DNA of 7,980 bases from an uncultured Bacteroidota bacterium (GTDB lineage: Bacteria; Bacteroidota; Bacteroidia; Chitinophagales; Chitinophagaceae). This document shows, in pieces, positions 6,143-7,980 of this stretch. Numbering within the stretch: position 1 is the stretch's first letter; the number at the start of each line of letters is the position of its first letter. Both the position numbers and the translations under genes were made by a program. Where the stretch lies: positions 1 through 7,980 of the forward strand of contig CAIZMD010000247.1 of the NCBI GenBank assembly GCA_903933995.1. Direction: 5' to 3'. Under the pieces are notes generated by a model. It saw only the letters and a list, made by a program, of their open reading frames with translations, ran no database searches and had not been told where the DNA came from.

Positions 6143-6720
6143 AAGTAGCTATTAAAAAACTGATCAAGGCTTCTATAGAAACCAAGCAAGCCATTTTGGA
6201 AAATGATGATTTGGTATTAGCCATAGATAGTGTTATTAAAATGGTAGTGCCAGCTTTTAATAATGGTCAACGGGTTCATTTCTGTGGCAATGGCGGTTCC
6301 GCTGCCGATGCCCAACACTTGGCAGCCGAGTTCTCAGGAAGGTTTTACAAAAACCGCAGGGCCCTTCCTTCTGAAGCCCTACACTGCAATACCTCTTATT
6401 TAACGGCTGTAGCCAATGACTATAGTTTTGACGAGATCTATTCTAGATTGGTAGATGGGATTATGGAAAAAGGCGATGTGTTGATTGGTCTAAGTACTTC
6501 TGGAAACTCTAAGAATATTGTCAAAGCATTTGAAACCGCTAGGGCCAAAGGTATTATCACCGTTGGGTTTACCGGTGAAGACGGTGGTGCCCTTCGTGAA
6601 TTAAGTGACCACTTAATCAATATTCCTTCTTCAGTAACTCCCAGAATTCAGGAAGCACATATTTTAGTTGGTCATATCATTTGCGAACTGGTAGAAGCTG
6701 CCATTTTTTATGACAAATAA
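6139..6720 (+). CDS. gmhA: D-sedoheptulose-7-phosphate isomerase
   Basis: This cytoplasmic SIS-domain enzyme converts sedoheptulose 7-phosphate to D-glycero-D-manno-heptose 7-phosphate, the first step to nucleotide-activated heptose. At 193 residues it is the usual GmhA length. Signature segments are FCGNGGSAADAQHLAAEFSGRF (48-69), holding the expected zinc ligands His60 and Glu64; STSGNSKN (119-126), the phosphate-binding SIS loop; TGEDGG (145-150); and TPRIQEAHILVGHI (167-180), holding Gln171 and His179, which match the remaining catalytic and metal residues of the E. coli enzyme. All key residues appear intact. It starts inside the stop of the upstream glycosyltransferase and its last 11 bp overlap the HAD phosphatase, so the three are probably translated together. 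Confidence 0.95.
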   Translation: MKVAIKKLIKASIETKQAILENDDLVLAIDSVIKMVVPAFNNGQRVHFCGNGGSAADAQHLAAEFSGRFYKNRRALPSEALHCNTSYLTAVANDYSFDEIYSRLVDGIMEKGDVLIGLSTSGNSKNIVKAFETARAKGIITVGFTGEDGGALRELSDHLINIPSSVTPRIQEAHILVGHIICELVEAAIFYDK

Positions 6721-7288
6721 GCCTTTGGATCTTGCGCATACTTCTCAAGACTGGACACTGTTTCTAGACAGAGATGGTGTGCTCAATATTGAGAAGAATG
6801 ATGACTATATTTTGAATTGGGAGGAGTTCCAATTTTATCCTACTACCTTGGATGCATTGGCCATTTTGAGACCTTTATTTTCGCGCATATTTTTGGTGAC
6901 CAATCAAAAAGGCGTTGGAAGGGGCTTGATGAGTTTGGCTGATTTGGAAAACATTCATGCCAATATGCTATCAGCTATTCAATCAAAAGGCGGCGGTTTG
7001 GATCACTTGTTTTTTTGTACAGATTTGGATACTGATTCACCCAACCGCAAACCCAATCCTGGTATGGCTTTTCAGGCCAAGACCCTCTACCCTGCTGTTG
7101 ATTTCAACAAGAGTATCATGGTGGGAAACAGACCTTCTGATATGGCATTTGGAAAAAACGCCGGCATGCATACCGTATTTGTTGCCACCACGCATCCACA
7201 AACAGAAGATCCGCATTCTCAGATAGACCTGCGCTTTAATAACCTCTTGGAATTTGCTCAATCGGTTATCGCTTTAAGAAAATCCTAA
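6710..7288 (+). CDS. gmhB: HAD-family phosphatase, GmhB-like (heptose 1,7-bisphosphate 7-phosphatase)
   Basis: A 192-residue HAD subclass III enzyme. Motif I is FLDRDGVLN (18-26), with nucleophile Asp20 and acid Asp22. Motif II is VTNQKGVGRG (63-72). Motif III is the Lys of RKPNPGM (113-119). Motif IV is VGNRPSDM (138-145). The order and the DRDG and RKPxPGM context match GmhB, which removes the 7-phosphate from heptose 1,7-bisphosphate; overlap with gmhA supports that role. Two features are unusual. The zinc loop of E. coli GmhB (three Cys and one His) is mostly absent, with only Cys103 left in FFCTDLDTDSPN. The first Asp of motif IV is Asn140, while Asp144 is kept. A related histidinol-phosphatase-type or other sugar phosphatase activity cannot be excluded. 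No kinase or nucleotidyltransferase gene is adjacent. Confidence 0.82.
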   Translation: MTNKPLDLAHTSQDWTLFLDRDGVLNIEKNDDYILNWEEFQFYPTTLDALAILRPLFSRIFLVTNQKGVGRGLMSLADLENIHANMLSAIQSKGGGLDHLFFCTDLDTDSPNRKPNPGMAFQAKTLYPAVDFNKSIMVGNRPSDMAFGKNAGMHTVFVATTHPQTEDPHSQIDLRFNNLLEFAQSVIALRKS

Positions 7289-7294
7289 AACCTA

Positions 7295-7323
7295 TTTGGG
7301 TATAACACATTGCTTTAACTTAG
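7295..7323 (+). promoter_or_regulatory. Possible Bacteroidota-type promoter for the downstream secreted protein
   Basis: TTTG at 7295-7298 and TAACTTAG at 7316-7323 fit the TTTG / TAnnTTTG pattern with 17 bp spacing and one mismatch in the -7 box. Transcription would begin at or very near the ATG at 7328, giving a nearly leaderless message. The gap is only 39 bp, so read-through from the operon is equally possible. Confidence 0.35.
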
Positions 7324-7327
7324 TGCC

Positions 7328-7980
7328 ATGAAGCCTTTTCTTTTTATGCTATTGGTTTTGTTGGGTTTGCATGTAACTGCACAGCGCAAGAATGAGCGCA
7401 AAGCGGAACCTGCACCCTTGAGTCCTATTGCCCAAATAGAAGCCAGCATCAAGGATTATGCCCTTGGCATTTTAAATGCTACCGAAATGGTAGACCGATT
7501 TAGGGCCGATAGTTTGTTTACTCGTGGATTGGTTCAGGCCCTGCGTCAACCCAATTCTTTTCAATATCGTTTTGATTCACTGACCAGCATTTCTCAACTC
7601 TATGCACCCGATAGTAGTTTTAGAATTTTTACCTGGCAGGTGATGAAAGACTTCTCTTCTTATAGACAACATGGTGCCATTCAAATGCGCACAGCTGATG
7701 GTTCACTCAAGCTTTTTCCCTTGTTTGACCACTCTGATTATAGTGAGAATCCCTTTGATTCTATTAGAACCCCTGCCAATTGGATTGGGGCAGTTTATTA
7801 TGGCATAGTGCAGAAGAGTTTTAATAACAAACAGTTCTATACCCTATTGGGATATGATGAGAGTAATGCTCGTAGCACCAAAAAATGGATGGAAGTCTTG
7901 CATTTTGATACACAAGGAAAACCCCTATTTGGTGGTAAATTTTTCAACTATACCCAAGACAGTATCAAACCCGCACAACC
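7328..7980 (+). CDS. Secreted protein of unknown function, N-terminal part (C-terminus beyond window)
   Basis: The frame opens at 7328 and stays open for 217 codons to the window edge. Residues 1-18 form a signal peptide (MKPFLFMLLVLLGLHVTA, probably cut before Gln19), followed by a short basic, proline-containing linker (RKNERKAEPAPLSP) and a mature domain without further membrane segments, so it is exported to the periplasm or outer surface. Visible features are a helical start (IAQIEASIKDYALGILNATE), an aromatic and acidic middle (FPLFDHSDYSENPFDS) and a conserved-looking stretch NWIGAVYYGIVQKSF followed by FYTLLGYDE and KKWMEVLHFD. I recall similar uncharacterised proteins in Bacteroidota but can name no domain. 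There is no Cys at the cleavage site, so it is not a lipoprotein. It follows the heptose gene by 39 bp and may be the operon's last gene or a separate unit. Confidence 0.8.
   Translation, partial: MKPFLFMLLVLLGLHVTAQRKNERKAEPAPLSPIAQIEASIKDYALGILNATEMVDRFRADSLFTRGLVQALRQPNSFQYRFDSLTSISQLYAPDSSFRIFTWQVMKDFSSYRQHGAIQMRTADGSLKLFPLFDHSDYSENPFDSIRTPANWIGAVYYGIVQKSFNNKQFYTLLGYDESNARSTKKWMEVLHFDTQGKPLFGGKFFNYTQDSIKPAQ

Overview
The window looks like chromosomal DNA of a member of the Bacteroidota, most likely the Chitinophagaceae or close relatives. This rests on family recognition rather than a search: a DUF4199 membrane protein, a dihydroorotase homologue with a degenerate active site of a kind I associate with this phylum, start codons without clear Shine-Dalgarno sequences, and TAnnTTTG-like promoter elements.

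Left part (1-1661): three minus-strand, AT-rich genes separated by spacers of about 70 bp. They encode the start of a secreted serine hydrolase of the class C beta-lactamase/penicillin-binding type, a DUF1648 membrane protein and an unrecognised small membrane protein. Their composition differs from the right part (14 G+C in 60 at 841-900 against 33 in 60 at 5941-6000; small samples), so they may be acquired DNA.

Middle (1662-2227): no convincing protein gene. It holds a tRNA-Pro(GGG) on the minus strand (2021-2097). Just beyond its 3' end lies a nested, nearly symmetrical inverted repeat (1892-2005). Each half is a conserved prefix, a hairpin of its own sequence and a T-run, so the element reads as two intrinsic terminators facing each other. 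The right half would terminate the tRNA transcript. The left half faces a stretch with no recognised gene. This is the most interesting structure in the window.

Right part (2228-7980): seven plus-strand genes. The first six are tightly packed (gaps of 10-18 bp, then 4 and 11 bp overlaps) and probably form an operon. They encode a dihydroorotase-like protein lacking several metal ligands, a DUF4199 membrane protein, a membrane-anchored GT2 glycosyltransferase, a GT-B (GT4-like) glycosyltransferase, sedoheptulose-7-phosphate isomerase (GmhA), and a GmhB-like HAD phosphatase. After a 39 bp gap comes the start of a secreted protein of unknown function. GmhA and the GmhB-like enzyme would supply heptose precursors and the two glycosyltransferases could build a lipid-linked or surface glycan, which points to envelope polysaccharide or LPS-core synthesis. 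The heptose kinase and nucleotidyltransferase needed to complete the pathway are not in the window. I found no defence system, CRISPR array, transposase or integrase.
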